From Gaeumannomyces sp. JS-464 (Eukaryota > Ascomycota > Sordariomycetes > Magnaporthales > Magnaporthaceae): a stretch of DNA of 64,000 nt. The notes under the pieces are model-generated. The model was not told the DNA's origin, did no database searches, and was given only the letters and a program-made list of their open reading frames with translations. The stretch lies in the NCBI GenBank assembly GCA_002197995.1, contig NGZR01000004.1, positions 2,046,001 through 2,110,000 on the forward strand, written 5' to 3'. The position numbers and the translations under genes are program-made. This document shows, piece by piece, positions 20,820 to 32,947 of this stretch (position 1 is its first letter; every line of letters begins with the position of its first letter).

Positions 20820-22391
20820 CTTTGCAACCTGGAGCGTGTCGAACGCCGCGTCAATGGCAAAATCCGTAGATGTGTGGTGGGTGGTTGTTGTCTTGGCCTG
20901 GCCGCCGTTGCGTGGTTGAGCGGCTTCAAAAAATTATAGGAACTGGCGCGGGGTAATCCAGAGCGCTGTCGAGTCACTGTCGACGGCCAGTGAGTCAGTG
21001 GGGGTGGTGGGTCCCAATGATGTCGTGTGCAGGCCAGGGTTTAAGTGGTTAATGTGGCTCATCCCCAGGTGTTTAGCCACAGCCCGATTTTCAGGGGTAG
21101 TTTGGGCATAGAATCTGCTTCCTTCAATAAATCACAACATATAAGCATAGGTGCCCAGTGAGAAATGAGGAGAGTAGAGGGGAAGCGGGAGGAGCAGGAC
21201 AAAGAAAGAAAAGAACTGTCTGTGGGCATGGACCATCTCGCCTGGCCTCACAATCCCAAGACCTGTCAGATTACATGAGGCGGTGTCATACTATTGTCTT
21301 GCGCCCTGGTTTTTGAACCCTTGGCTGCCTTAGTTGGTCACCTATCTTCGAAGCAGAGGATTGCTTGTCAAACACCCAAGAGTTGCCCTGCTGGTGGATA
21401 CATTCCGCCGCTCAGCCTCTTGAGGGGCTCGAGGGCAGGCTCGCATAAAACAGCTAATTTAACCTCGTCAACCTGAACGAGCTAACAGCCGCCTCCAACA
21501 GGGACAGGGCCAGTTGGGTCTGCTCACCTTGCCATGCCGGCTCCGGAATATGAGATCTGACAAAATCTCTATTCTGCTGTCCTTTCCGAGGGGTCGGAAT
21601 TCTTTGCCAGGTGAGATCCCTGGCCGCCTACGTGAAACCACAGGCCCGGGTGCCCGGGATGGAACCTGGGTGTCTGGGGCTCCCGCATTTCGAGGCGCCC
21701 AGATGCCAACATCGTCATCGAGTCCGCAGAAGATCGGGAGATAAAAATCGAAAGTCTCCGGTCGAATCAGATCAAATGCGTGGGATCGGGCAACAAAAAC
21801 CCCGTTATCCCTTTTTTCCTAAACAAAGAATTGGGCGCGGCGAGCCCTCCGTCTATTACAACAATCGAAATTCCCGGGAATCTTGTCTTCCCAAAACCCC
21901 CATAAATGAAAACCGCCAAGTGCCCAGTGTACTCCCACGAGACGTTGCTCGGCCGGGGGCTAATAAAACATTCCAAAATGAACAAAAAGAAGATCATAAA
22001 GTTAAAAGGTCGATGGAAGCCGCCTCACCAGGCTGCAGAGAGACGGCATCCCTTGCAATTATGATTACAAGAATAAATAGAACCCAGGTCGGCAGCCAAA
22101 AGAGAAGAGAAGAAGAAAAAGGAAAAGGTGCTGGCGAGCGACGTTTGGTGGGTATTCGAGACATCTCCTCACGGGCCACACGACGGTCATGCCTCCACAT
22201 GTCGATGCCCCGCGCGGTTGGTGCCGATATTAGGGTAAGTAGTGTTGGGTATCACTGTCAAAACTAATCGTCCCCAAGTCTCATCATCCCCTCGAGACCA
22301 GGGGTTCATCGCTCCTTGAGGCCGCGAGGCGATGGCAGCTGATCCCCGGGGCCTTCAGGGTCCTTGATCCCTGGACTGGCCCTTAGGCTGG
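20820..22391. other. Intergenic region upstream of KRS1
   Basis: The promoter side of KRS1 and the 3' side of the zinc-finger gene (both minus strand). There is an A/G-rich patch at 21160-21210 and AT-richer sequence from 21730 to 22080. Open frames are short or of random composition. No RNA gene seen. Confidence 0.45.
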
Positions 22392-24644
22392 CTAGTCCAT
22401 AAACATGGGGTCACCACCGCCACCAGTGTCCTGGATTGAGACACCCATGTCAGGTTGCGCCGCGAAAGTCGCCAGGTTACCTCCCCGGGCAACGTGACGC
22501 TGCATAGCCGAGCCGATGTTGGTCACGGAGCGGTTGCTGAGCGCGGAGCCCTTGCCACGTACACCGGCGCCAGTCGCCGCGTGGCTGGCGCTCCGTGCAT
22601 ACGGACTACCGGATGCCGCCGTTGCCCTCTGTGCGGGGCCCCTCGTCCGCTGCACTTCGAGCTTTGGTGTTACCTGCATGGGCATCGAGAGAGGTGCAGT
22701 TGTGACCATGGGCTTGGCCATTGGTGCGCTCATTGCGGCGTATCCCTCCTCGTCATCGTCCATCTCGGCGTCGGCGTCCAGGTCGCTCGTATCATCGAGC
22801 GATAGGGGCGTACTCTTCACCTCGACAGGCGACGGCTCGGGTGGGCTGGCAGTTGCGACTCCGGGCTGCTCGAAAGACACGGTGGCTGTCTCCAGGTTTC
22901 GCGGTTTCGGTGCTGGCTGCAGTGTCGGAACTGGGATGTGCTGTTGTGGTATGGGCGGCACAGGAGGCACTTTCGGTTGCTGCTGTTGCTGCTGCTGCAG
23001 TTGTGGCTGTTGCTGCAGCTGTTGCGGCCTCGGCTGAGGAGCGACCGTTACAGGTGTTGGTGCAGCGGCCGAGGCAGCCACACCTGGTGTTTGGGAGCTG
23101 CCCTCTGCTGGAGGCGCAGGTGAGGGCGGGGCGCAGCGGCTTGGTCCAGTGGCCTCTGGGCGTTCAGGGTGTTGGCCGACCTGGCAGTGACGATTACGCT
23201 CTTCCACCTGTCGATTGTCTTGGCAACGATTGTGTTCACATCCGACTGCCTGTCGTCCAGGGTGAAAGCCACGCCCTTGCGGCCATGGACGACACTTTGC
23301 TCGTGCAGGAAGTCGAGCATGCCCTCTTTCATTGGTATTGTGGTCGGGGACAGCATGCTGAACTCCCGCGGCTGGTGCACACGGCTGAGCTGCTCGATCT
23401 GGGCCTTGAGGTGAGCGTTCTCCTGTTTCATCGACTGCTGCGTCTCCTTCAGCTTGTCCACCTCACTCTGCTTGCGTCCCACACCGCGGGCGAGTTCCAA
23501 TACCCACAGCTCGCTCTGCCGCTGCGGAGGAAGTCCCTCCCAGACCGCATACGCCGACTGCAAGTGCTCCGTCACCTGGGCCTCGAGAGTCTCGGCGGCC
23601 TTCTCAGCCGTCTTGATCGCCTCCTTGCTTTCGGCATGGGCGGCGCTGTGGGCTGAGGGATAGCTGAGATCTTCTTCGATGGCGGTTGTGGCGGCGGCGC
23701 ACTTGATCTTCCACCTTTGGAACTCGTCGCGGAAGTAGGCCGTCAGAGCCTCGAACTGCTTCTGCCCAGGTGGCAAGATGGACCACGAGGTTGGGGTGGG
23801 GTGCTGCGTCGAGGAGAAGAGCGTTGGCGGCGGCTGCAAGCACTGGAGTGCCAGTGCTGGAAAATCGAGGGACAGCGGCTGGAAATCGAATGGCATTGAG
23901 TTGACGTCGATGTGGGTCCTACGCGGCAGTGCAAAGTTGGCAGGTCAGTAAGCCATGTTTCGTTTCAGATGGGGGAGGGGCCGCAATTGTTTCGAAACAT
24001 GATGTCAAATGTTCCGTTTCTTCGCGCCTGGGCAAGGGCAAACATACTTGGCTGCTTTCCACGAGCTAACAAGCTCCCGCAGCGCTAGCTCCGGCCGCTC
24101 TCGACGTATCTAGCGCATCCTGGATCTTCTGCTTCATGTCAAACTGAGCCTTAACCATGTGCCTGCTGACAGCCCTCGTCGGCACAGGTCTCCTCGCCGA
24201 GTCTGGCGCCTGATCAATGCCCCGGCTCGGAGTGTCGCCCGCAGCCGAGCCGGCGCCGCCATCCCATCTCGCTGCGAAGGCGTGCCCGCCGACAGTGGCC
24301 GACTTGGGGAGCGCAGGAGACCTCGGCGTGGACCCTTCGGCGTCCGAAAGCGGACTCCTCCTGGACGCTGTCGTCGGCGTGCCCACGGGAGTCAGCGTCT
24401 CCCGGCGGCCAAGCGAGGCGCGCGGGTGCCTCCTCGTGATGCTCCCTCGTAGCTTCCGGATCTCGTCGACGTCGTGGAGGCCATCTGGAGGCTTCGGGTT
24501 CTTCTCCTTGATATACAGGTCGAGATGTCTGCCGAGCGAGGACGACGTGAAGGCCTGCCCACAGTAGGGGCAGTTCTTATCCTTGGGCGCCTTCGTCGTA
24601 GGCTGCTCGACCGATTGCTGCTGCTGCTCCTCGGACCCGGCCAT
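22392..24644 (-). CDS. Uncharacterised fungal zinc-finger/coiled-coil protein, two frame breaks
   Basis: I join two parts into one gene. From MAGSEEQQQQ (ATG at 24644) comes a small zinc-finger-like unit, DKNCPYCGQAFTSSSLGRHL, then DLYIKEKNPKPPDG and a Ser/Pro linker, ending DALDTSRAA. One frame over, the coding continues as ELALRELVSSWKAAK into a GTATGT donor; an acceptor at about 23921 (GCGTAG|G) leads to THIDVNSMPFDFQPLSLDF, PTPTSWSILPPGQKQFEAL and a long coiled coil (LELARGVGRKQSEVDKLKET and on). The C-terminal third, in another frame from about 23200 to the stop at 22392, is Gln/Pro-rich and disordered, ending GGGGDPMFMD. The breaks lie near 24090-24096 (extra base) and 23150-23207 (missing base or intron). 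The DNA or RNA partner, if any, is unknown. I recall similar unnamed ascomycete proteins but no function. Confidence 0.62.
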
Positions 24645-27600
24645 GGCTCGCTCCCCGCGCCGTTGCGCCCTCCGTGCCGACCCACAAGAAGCTGCCGCTA
24701 CCGCTGTGCCGTTTGCTTCTTGATGTATGAGAGGAGCGTCGGGCAACGGGCCCTATCGGCGGTCGACGTGACACGCAGTTGCTCTGCTGAGGTGGCACGG
24801 GCTCTGCATACCATCAAGAAGATCAAACGGGCTAAGGCCGCGAGTGCGCGATGCAGCGGCGGGCGGATGGCGGCAGGCTGGCGGCACCCTTTGCTAGCTC
24901 AGGGATCTCCCGTGGTGGTCGAGAGCAAAAGGAGCGGGAACGTGATGGATGGGAATACCCTGTGGATAAAAGTATACCTTTTGGTGTGTAGAGGACGAGG
25001 AAAGGTGCGTGGGGCCTCTGCGGAGAGGGATGTGCCCTGCACGCGGGAGAGGGCATCAACGGTCCTGTGTCTTTTTTTCTCCTCCCTCGCCCTGTAGGCC
25101 CACGCACACGCTCTCTCGCCTGTACTTCGGCTGTGTTGGTGCGTACCAATCGTAGCGCGGATTAGCCCTCAGCGAAATTATGTGCCATCGCACTCTGTCG
25201 ATGCGTCGTAGGCCGTGGACGGGGTTATCCAGAGGACATGGGGAGTGGAGTGGAAGTGGAAGCATCCAACGCTAAGGGCGTCCAAGCCGACCGATGACAG
25301 GCCAGCGGGCCCCCCTACCCTTGCAAAGAGGAGCAAATAATACAACGCGAGGGATGCGCCGTGTGGGAAGATGGACAGGAGGGGCTTTCCGGTGGTCACA
25401 GTCTGGACCCACGGGAAGCTTCCCATCCGGCGGAGAGGGACGCTTGGTATTTGGTCTCCTATACGTGTGATCTCCAAACGCGTTCCTCAAGCTCGCGCTA
25501 CAGACGCGCTGCTGCTTCTCGTCATGCAGGCCGCCCGGAGTGGGAGGAGGAGCGAGGGAGAGGAGAGGAGAAAAGGGCACTACTGCAGACGCATGTACAA
25601 TGGAAGAGGGGACGCCAGTGCGAGAGGGCGTCCCCGTCCCTGCCCATGGCCTGCCCTCCCCTTGTTGGAGCTGCAGTAGCTTGTTAAATTATGACTGCAA
25701 CGCCGCCGCTGCGACTGGCCCTGCCCGGGAGTGCGTCGCCGCGTTGGCCAATGGGGGCCGGCCGTTTTCCACCACACACCCTGGCGTACGAGCGTTTCAA
25801 CTGCTCCTTCCGTCATTCGCTTGCGGATCTAGACGGAGGACCGGGGGTGGGTGTGGGATGGGGAGGGCAGGAAATAAAATAAAATAAAAAAGCCGCGCGC
25901 AATCGTGGGATTTTAGTCCCCTCGGCGGGCGCGGGATCCAGGGTGAAAGATCCCGTCGTCGTCGGGGCGCGTCGCTCGCACTGGAGTTCAGATGACAGGG
26001 GTCGCAAGCTGTTTCTTGGGTTGCCCAGGTGCTAGAGTGCGTGGGACGTGCGCCTCTGGGGCGCCAGGCCACTTGGCGAAGGCCTCGTTTCCCTAGGCTC
26101 CGCCAGGCAAGTGGGTGTGGGTGGTGGGTGCTCTCGGCCATGTTCCGTTTCTCAACCGGGCATCGGCTTGTGTCTGCGGTGGCCGTTTTGTTTGTTCCTC
26201 AGAGAAACCGCCCAGGGCCCTGGCCCCCAGGGAAGACCAGGGAAGCACGACCCGCGCGGGTGTGGGCCCGGCTTGTTCCTCTCTCAGCGTCTGCGCCCGT
26301 TATTAAGTCGCATGTCTGTGGGTTTGGAGCGGGCTGCATAAGGGACCTGTACTTGCGTTACCCCGTCCGGGACAAGAATAACAGGCACCACTCATCAGCA
26401 CCACGGGCAACAAAAAAAGAAAGATAGAGATGGGAATAGAGGAGTAGGAAGAGGAAAGCACATAGGAGCAGGAAGGTCTACAAGAATTCAACACAATACA
26501 AGGGGCAATTGAAGAAACGTAAAGTAATTGACGTACCAGGGTGCTGTCAGCTTTTTCGCGAACGGGCGTCGGTACCGATCAACGCCCTGGAGGCAGGCCC
26601 ACCCAAGCGAAAGTCCCTCACGCAGATAGCGATAGGGCAGCTTGTCGTTTTCCATGATTTCCACCCGATCAGATCAGAAGGGGGGAGGGATATGCTTGTG
26701 ACGGGGAACAAAGAGAGTGTGGTCCAAATCTCCCGGTTCGCGAATAGTGTGGGCTCTTGGCGGTCAGTTACCGGATATTCTCCTGCCCTGCCTCATTTGC
26801 AAGGAGCTGGCTGCTTCCACGGTTCCAACATGAACCGCCGAGCACCCGAGGTTCTGGAACCCAGCCTCTAGGAACAATACCCGGGCCCCCACTCCATTGT
26901 TGTTCCTCTCATCCCTACCCAGGCAGTTGAATGTGTCCAAGGTCCAAGGTTCACGATTTGTGCTCCTGTCCACAGAATGCCCTCTGCTGGTCGCGACTTT
27001 TCCATAGTCCCTCCTCCTCTTCCCCATCCAGCTGGGGTGGTGGCCCGCAGCCTCGCGGCGCAAATCGTTGGCAAATGCAAGCCTGGCCTGATATGCAACA
27101 TATGCGGGCTAAGAGCGGTACCAAGACAAATCAGGCACAAGGCTCAGGAGGCTGCATCCCTAGTGTCACGCCGTCAGCGGGGGCTTGCATTTCCAAAATT
27201 ATGTCCAAACCTTGGGCGCTTGCACAATCTCCGGACAACAAAACAGACAGACGACACCTCTCGACGCAGTCACGGCTGCCCAACAAATCGGAGCAGGAAT
27301 GAATTGTTCCTAGCCGAATGCGTGCGTGAATGCAATATTCCCGGGTGGAAATAACTCGAGGCATGCTTGGCCCCATGTCTGCTATATCCCGGCCGCCTAA
27401 CTTGGCCTGGCCTGGCTGGGAGCTGGGAGCTGCCTTGCACATCGAGGTGTTATCCAAAGTGGTCGCTAATTTGGCATCTGGAAGCCATCAGCACTTTCCC
27501 CCGCTGGCAGTTGTGGTGGCGTGGGCTCAGCTCTCGAGCAGATCCGAGCATCTCTCCGGCGGGTGGAGACGCGCGGGTGCAGACGAGAGAGTCTTGCGAG

Positions 27601-30247
27601 ACGAGCTAACCGCAAGGCGCAAAGCGTCTCGCTCGAGTTCGCAGAGGGTGCTGCACCGACCAATGGCCAAACGCGCCACGCAAAAGGATCCACACAGAGT
27701 GGCATTCAGACCCTTCCATCATCTTAATGGGCGCTCTGGGTCCCCGTCGAGATGCAACAGCTCGCCCAACCGGCTGCCGGGCACACACACAGCAGCACAC
27801 ACAGCACACACAAATGTCCGTCGTAACGCGCCAGCCCGGTCGGCCCGCCCAAGTAAGGAGGGTCTCCCCCACTGGAGGCGCGAGGCGATGATGGACCGTC
27901 CGGCAGGCAGACCGGGCACGCCCGTACCGAGAGAAACGACGGGCTAGCCCAGCTGTTCTATTCTTTTCTTTTCTTTTCGTTTTTGAATGCGTCCGTGACC
28001 ACGCATGCCATCACGGATAGCGTCGCAACCGTCATTTTGTTCTATTGTATTATCTCGCCGATTCCTACCACGCGCCCCCGCGCGTCCATGGCTGAATACG
28101 GATGCTACCAGAAGAGGTGGGCTGAACAAAGCAGGTACCCGGTCTAGTATAAACCCAATCTGGCTAGCAGAGTGGGCGGGCAGCGGGCGTGGGAGGGATG
28201 TCGCAGCATCTTGGTGCACTAATCTGCATATCGACCCGTTTTATTACCGATGCACAGGTATAATATCGCATAGGTATCACGCACGAATCGTGGAGAACAT
28301 TTATCCATCGGGCTTAGTGCGCCCAGCAGATCTATATCAAGGACGTGCACCGTTTGCTATAGCTGTGCTTGGCCCGAACTCACAATGGCTAGAGGTGAGG
28401 TAGGTATGAAAATACATGTGCTTCATCCCTTTTCCTGTGCGGCAGCATCCAGTGCTGGACCATCAGTGGCGTTTGTGATGAATGCGCCATGCTCGATGCA
28501 TGGGACCTTTGGTGTTATTTTTCTCCATGTCTGGCTGTTATGCTGACAATACCCGGCACCCCGACCAAAAAAAAAAACGCGAACTCACAATTCTTTTTTC
28601 CCCTACCAAAGCCAGCACCCCCAACTCAAATCAATAAATACCAAAGCCACAAAAACAAGAATTGCACACTTTTCAACCCTTGGAAAAAAAAAAAAAAAAA
28701 AAAAAAAAAACACGTGTTCAATCTGTTCGTGATATTTTAATTACCGGAGGGTTTTTTACTTCTTCTTTTGTGTTAGCGGTGGTGGTTTTGGTAGGGGAAA
28801 ATTTATGAGTTCGCGTTTTTTTTTTTTTTTTTGGTCGGGGTGCCGGGAAACACAAAGACCGGTGAGGAGTGACATGATTTGGCAGCTGGCGTGGAGAAAT
28901 AATTCTCCTTGAGCCTCGGTCAATAGGGAGATGACGTTGTTATGGATACGGAACATCTGGCTGTCCGGCACGCGGTTTCGTCGTGTTGAGTGAGCCCATG
29001 CAAAAAAAGTCTCCCCACTGGGGCCGGCTACCCGCCCAGACAGGCAAGTCGGCGAAATATCAGGCGGCCGAGGCATGGTTCAGGGATACTATGTGCGCAC
29101 ATTTCTTGGAAGCTTTATAATCTTTTTTTTTTCTTTTCCTTTTTTGCAGACCAGCATCCATCGAAACCTCTGCCCCTTTTGATACTTTGCGCGTTTTTCG
29201 TTGTTATCTCTTGAGAGAACATCACGGCCGGCGGCATCATGAGACAGTTTGCTCCAGTGACGGGGGGGTACTGGGATGAGTAAAATGGAGTCACGCCAAA
29301 GTGGCCGCAAGGGAGCCATGTCGCGCACCGGCTCTCGAGAAGGTAGGTTCCGGGAAACGACACTTGCAAGCCTAATACGATGGTGTCGGACCCGGGCCGT
29401 ATATCATGGGAAAGGTCAATCGATGTCCCTGTCCTCAGTCCTTCATCCCTTCGACACAATTCCCCGTCGTCCCATCTCGATGACAGGAGGATTTGGTGTG
29501 CAGTCGGCACGCGCCGTGTCCCTCTTTGGCGTCTTGTCCGCCCGTTGTCTTTCCTCTAGCCTTTCTCCTGGCCTCTTTCCCTCTCACCAACCCGACGGCG
29601 GCGGCCGGGTGCAGGCAACCGAGACGGCTAGGTCCGCAGAGACGCATGGCACGCCAAGCTCTCGCGCTAGTGTAGCACGTGAGAGCCCCGTTATGCTTCT
29701 CGTCTTTGCTTCACGGTCGCTTGACTTCTAGACCTGGCCGGCTTGCTCAAGGCTTGCCGCTAGCATTGGGCTCCAGCCAACTCTCGCCGCTGGCTTGCTC
29801 GCGAATCGCAAGGCAAGGGAGGATGCAATCCACGACCCGGGGCGTTTAATTCGAACCAACCGGGGCCAGTTGAACTAACGTTTCGTACCCTTGGTGCCGA
29901 ATAAAGTTCATTACGCACGGCCTCGACTGTGGCTGCCGGCCTGTGGCACGCGCCTGCCTTGTCTTATTAGCCACTCGAGCCACTTTAGAAACGGGTAGAA
30001 GCTCAGACGCTACACGCTTCGGGTGATAGTGGAGAGTGGCGGGGACTCCAGCCCCAGCCACCCAGCAATCGCTCTTTCCAGACGGGAACATTGAAGTCCC
30101 GTCGCGTTCGTGATCACGGCCACTCAGGATCCAAGGATCGCGCAGATTGTAGTCGCCAAATTGCGCCCGGGCTTGCCACGCCGCCAATTGCCCAGCGCCT
30201 GACTGACAAACAACCGCTCTGGACGCTGAAGGATTAGACTATTCGCA
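24645..30247. other. 5.6-kb gene-free region between divergent genes
   Basis: It lies between the starts of the minus-strand zinc-finger gene and plus-strand HP1. I read all six frames: the longest (205 aa, 27330-27947) has composition typical of random GC-rich DNA and no recognisable fold. The region contains a fold-back repeat at 28.55-28.85 kb, CA-rich repeats near 27785, a 27-base A run at 28684, and T-rich tracts. No tRNA B-box or 5S rRNA signature was found by eye. A long non-coding transcript or a very long leader of HP1 cannot be excluded. Confidence 0.45.
28552..28847. mobile_element. Fold-back (inverted-repeat) element, MITE-like
   Basis: Two arms of about 60 bp face each other around a loop of about 176 bp. 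The outer ends are a perfect 15-nt inverted repeat (CCCGGCACCCCGACC at 28552 and its complement at 28833). Inside them each arm has an A/T run, then CGCGAACTCA (complement at 28806) and CCCCTACCAAA at 28600 (complement at 28787). The loop holds a 27-base A run followed by CACGTG. There is no ORF. The layout fits a non-autonomous DNA element or fold-back sequence. No clear target-site duplication is visible, so the class is open. Confidence 0.65.
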
Positions 30248-31477
30248 ATGCCTCCAGGTATGGTACCACCACGCTCATTTGTTTCAGAGAATCCCCATGC
30301 AGCTCCTCTTGCGCCGTCCGCCCGTCGCGTCCCACCCGCGCCGCGCCCGTGTCCTTGGGCATTTCGGCCGCCGCCTCCACCTCTCCTCCATCACCTGCCG
30401 CAAGGCCCGCGGGTGGCCGCCCCGGCCAGGACCAGTAAACGCTGACACCATGCGTCCCTCGATCCGCCCTGTAGCCATTAGCGACGAGGACATGTCGGAC
30501 GGGGAGAACGGCCTCGAGGTCGTCCCCACGAAGCGCGACAAGAAGCCGGTCAAATACACGGAGCCGAAGAAAAAACCGGACGACGACAACGATATGGACG
30601 ACGGCGCCGCCAACGCGCCCGGCGACGATCACGACGATGGCGCAGATGACGACGACGAGGAGGGAGACGAGTACGTAGTCGAGAAGATCATGTCGCATAT
30701 GATCGCGGAAGATGTGAGCTCCAGTCGCGCGGGCGCCCCAAACAAGCTCCCCGCGTCACGTTGCTGACGTCGCTTCACCAGGGAAACCCGCGGTTTGAGG
30801 TCAAGTGGGAGGGGTTCGATAAGAAGGAGGACCGGACATGGGAGCCTGAGGAGAACCTTCGGTATGGATACGGCTGCGTGGCCCCCACCATTGCCCGAAA
30901 TGCAGCTTGTCAGTGACAGGACGCTGACCAAAGCCTGGGTAACTTGTGCAGAGGCACTGCCGACTCTATCCTCGATGAATATCTGAACAAGATAGGGGGC
31001 GTGCAGGCCCTCTACAAAGCCAGCGAGAAGGCAACGAAGAACAAGAAACGAGGCCGGCCGTCGACATCTGGCACCCCTTCATCAACTAAGAAATCGCGGG
31101 TCAACGGCAGTGCCGCAGCAGATTCGGATGCATCCGAGACGCGGAAGCCGGCCGCGTGGAAGCCTCCAGCAGGCAGCTGGGAGGATCAGATCGACCACGT
31201 CGACATGACGCGGGACGTGAACGGCGACCTCATCGTCTGGCTCACTTGGAAGAACGGCGAGAAGTCGCAGCACAAGGCTCAGCAAGCCTACACCCGCGCA
31301 CCCCAAAAGGTACGGAGCCAACAAGCCCTGGCACATGCGTCCGACGTAGCGCATACATCGATCCTCTTGTCAGTCATCGGCCATTGTAGCCTGGGCCCAT
31401 TTTGCTGACGTTGTATGGTTCTCGCCTGACAGATGCTCAAGTTCTACGAGTCAAAGATCAACTTTACCACTTCATAG
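30248..31477 (+). CDS. HP1: Heterochromatin protein 1 (chromodomain and chromoshadow domain)
   Basis: Five exons (30248-30257, 30475-30713, 30782-30861, 30952-31309, 31433-31477) join in frame to 243 residues. The 10-nt first exon encodes only MPP plus one base and splices to AISDEDMSDGENG. The chromodomain is EYVVEKIMSHMIAED, split by an intron from RFEVKWEGFDKKEDRTWEPE; Tyr, Trp and Phe in these strands form the expected aromatic cage for methylated histone H3 Lys9. An acidic stretch precedes it. A basic hinge (KNKKRGRPSTSG, SSTKKSRV) separates it from the chromoshadow domain (SWEDQIDHVDMTRD, LIVWLTWKNGEKSQH, MLKFYESKINF), which dimerises HP1. In fungi this protein reads H3K9 methylation at repeats and recruits silencing and DNA methylation. 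Orthologues are HPO in Neurospora and HepA in Aspergillus. Confidence 0.95.
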
Positions 31478-32782
31478 ATCATACCTCTAAACCAACAAAC
31501 TGGAGAAATGTATTCAACAAATATCATCTGCGTTCTTAAGCTTGGGAATTCGATTTATGGCGTTTCTTTCGGGCTTATTTGGAGCTCTCGTCTTGCTTCT
31601 TAGCAGGGTAAGGAAATGTCGAATTCGGTGTTTGAATGGAAATCACTCCAGCTGATGAGCTTGACGTGTCGTATCCATACTTGCTCTAAGCGTTCATGCG
31701 CTAGCACCATGAGTATCGTGGGGACTGAGCGACGGTGGCAGACACTATCTCAGTCAGTTGGGGTCGTCGGCGGCGAGGTGGATGTGTACAGTTAGCAAGC
31801 TACATTCTGTGATACACAATACCTACGAGACCTTACAACTAGATGATGTTTCGATCCACGCATCTCCCTCAGTGTTTGTTGGCTTGAAACTCGGACAAGT
31901 CAAGCAGCATTGTCGTTCCGGCCCGGAAGCTAGGAAATATTTGACAAGGAGTGCGATGGTATTCGGAAGGAAAAAAGGACAGAAGTTGAAGTAAGCGGGA
32001 TTTAGAACTCGGAAGTTCCTACCTACCTCTATGTAGGTACTTACAATTGTATCAATCATCTCCCAAGAACATACTTTACTTGATTGCCTTCCAGGTTCTC
32101 ACGCTTTTGGCGCAAATACATAGGTCAATACTTCGCCCTGCAATACCTTGCCTGCATGACGTGACCCGTTCACTATCAAGGGTGAGGGGGGGAAGAAAAA
32201 AAAAGAGCAGGGGTTTGCGACCAAAAAGAGTGGCTGGAGAGCCAGCTGGGCGAATGACAGAGGCGAACGTGGGCCCTGTCAGGCACTGGTGGGCTGTCGA
32301 GTCTCCACTTCGACCCCTGCCCCGCCTGGTTTGCGGTGGTTGGAGCTCCCCTCCCAGCCATTGCGATTTTGTTTACTTGGGCGCAACCAGGTGGCTGGGC
32401 AACCGCCTTATATCAGCCCAGCAACTGCAAGCTCTCGCCGCATCTTTGGCATGTCCCGAAGTGATTGCATTCCAGTTACCTCGTGCGAACAAACCACCTT
32501 GCACTACTGTGGCCTCCCTTTGTCCTCGATAAAGCCCGACAAGACAAGAAAGGAAACAACGCTTGGCTCGCAAGCTTGACTGCCGCCACCATCACCATTA
32601 CCACCATCATTCCAGAGGCCGCGAGAGAGACTGTCTATCCAAGACTCGAGGCCGGCATTTCATCACCACCGCAACCATCACCACCATCACGAGCGCCCAT
32701 CCCGCTCACAAACAAACAATACCTCCCTACGCCACCCACTATATAAGCCAGCGCAGGCTCGAGCCCGAGCCCGTCGCCCAGC
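31478..32782. other. Intergenic region
   Basis: The 3' flank of HP1 and 5' flank of a small membrane-protein gene. It contains a TACCTACC...GTAGGTA inverted pair at about 32020-32040. CAC/CAT-rich repeats near 32590-32700 probably lie in the leader of the next transcript. No convincing ORF. Confidence 0.45.
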
Positions 32783-32947
32783 ATGGTCAAGCCAAACGAT
32801 GTCATCGCCATCATCGTCATCATCATCTTCATCATCCTGGTCGGCATCGCCTTTGGCATCTACAGGCTAGTCATGATGGCGAGGAACAGCGTCACCGCCA
32901 CCACCACGTCGAGCAGCGGCGAGACCTCAATAGTCGACGACAATTGA
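32783..32947 (+). CDS. 54-residue single-pass membrane microprotein
   Basis: ATG at 32783 to TGA at 32945-32947, 54 codons. A short polar start (MVKPND) is followed by an unbroken hydrophobic helix of about 22 residues rich in Ile (AIIVIIIFIILVGIAFGIY), then RLVMMARN and a Thr/Ser-rich tail ending IVDDN. The positive charges directly after the helix suggest an N-out/C-in orientation. The ORF is short, but base composition, the clean helix and an isolated 5' leader argue that it is translated. I know no family for it. It could alternatively be the first exon of a longer gene, but no strong donor follows. Confidence 0.45.
   Translation: MVKPNDVIAIIVIIIFIILVGIAFGIYRLVMMARNSVTATTTSSSGETSIVDDN

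Noticed and set aside
27330..27947. 205-codon open frame in the gene desert
   Set aside because: Composition of random GC-rich DNA, no Kozak-like context, no domain, no splice support.
29860..29890. Minus-strand GGTTCGAATTA resembling a tRNA T-loop
   Set aside because: The flanking five bases do not pair to form a T-stem.
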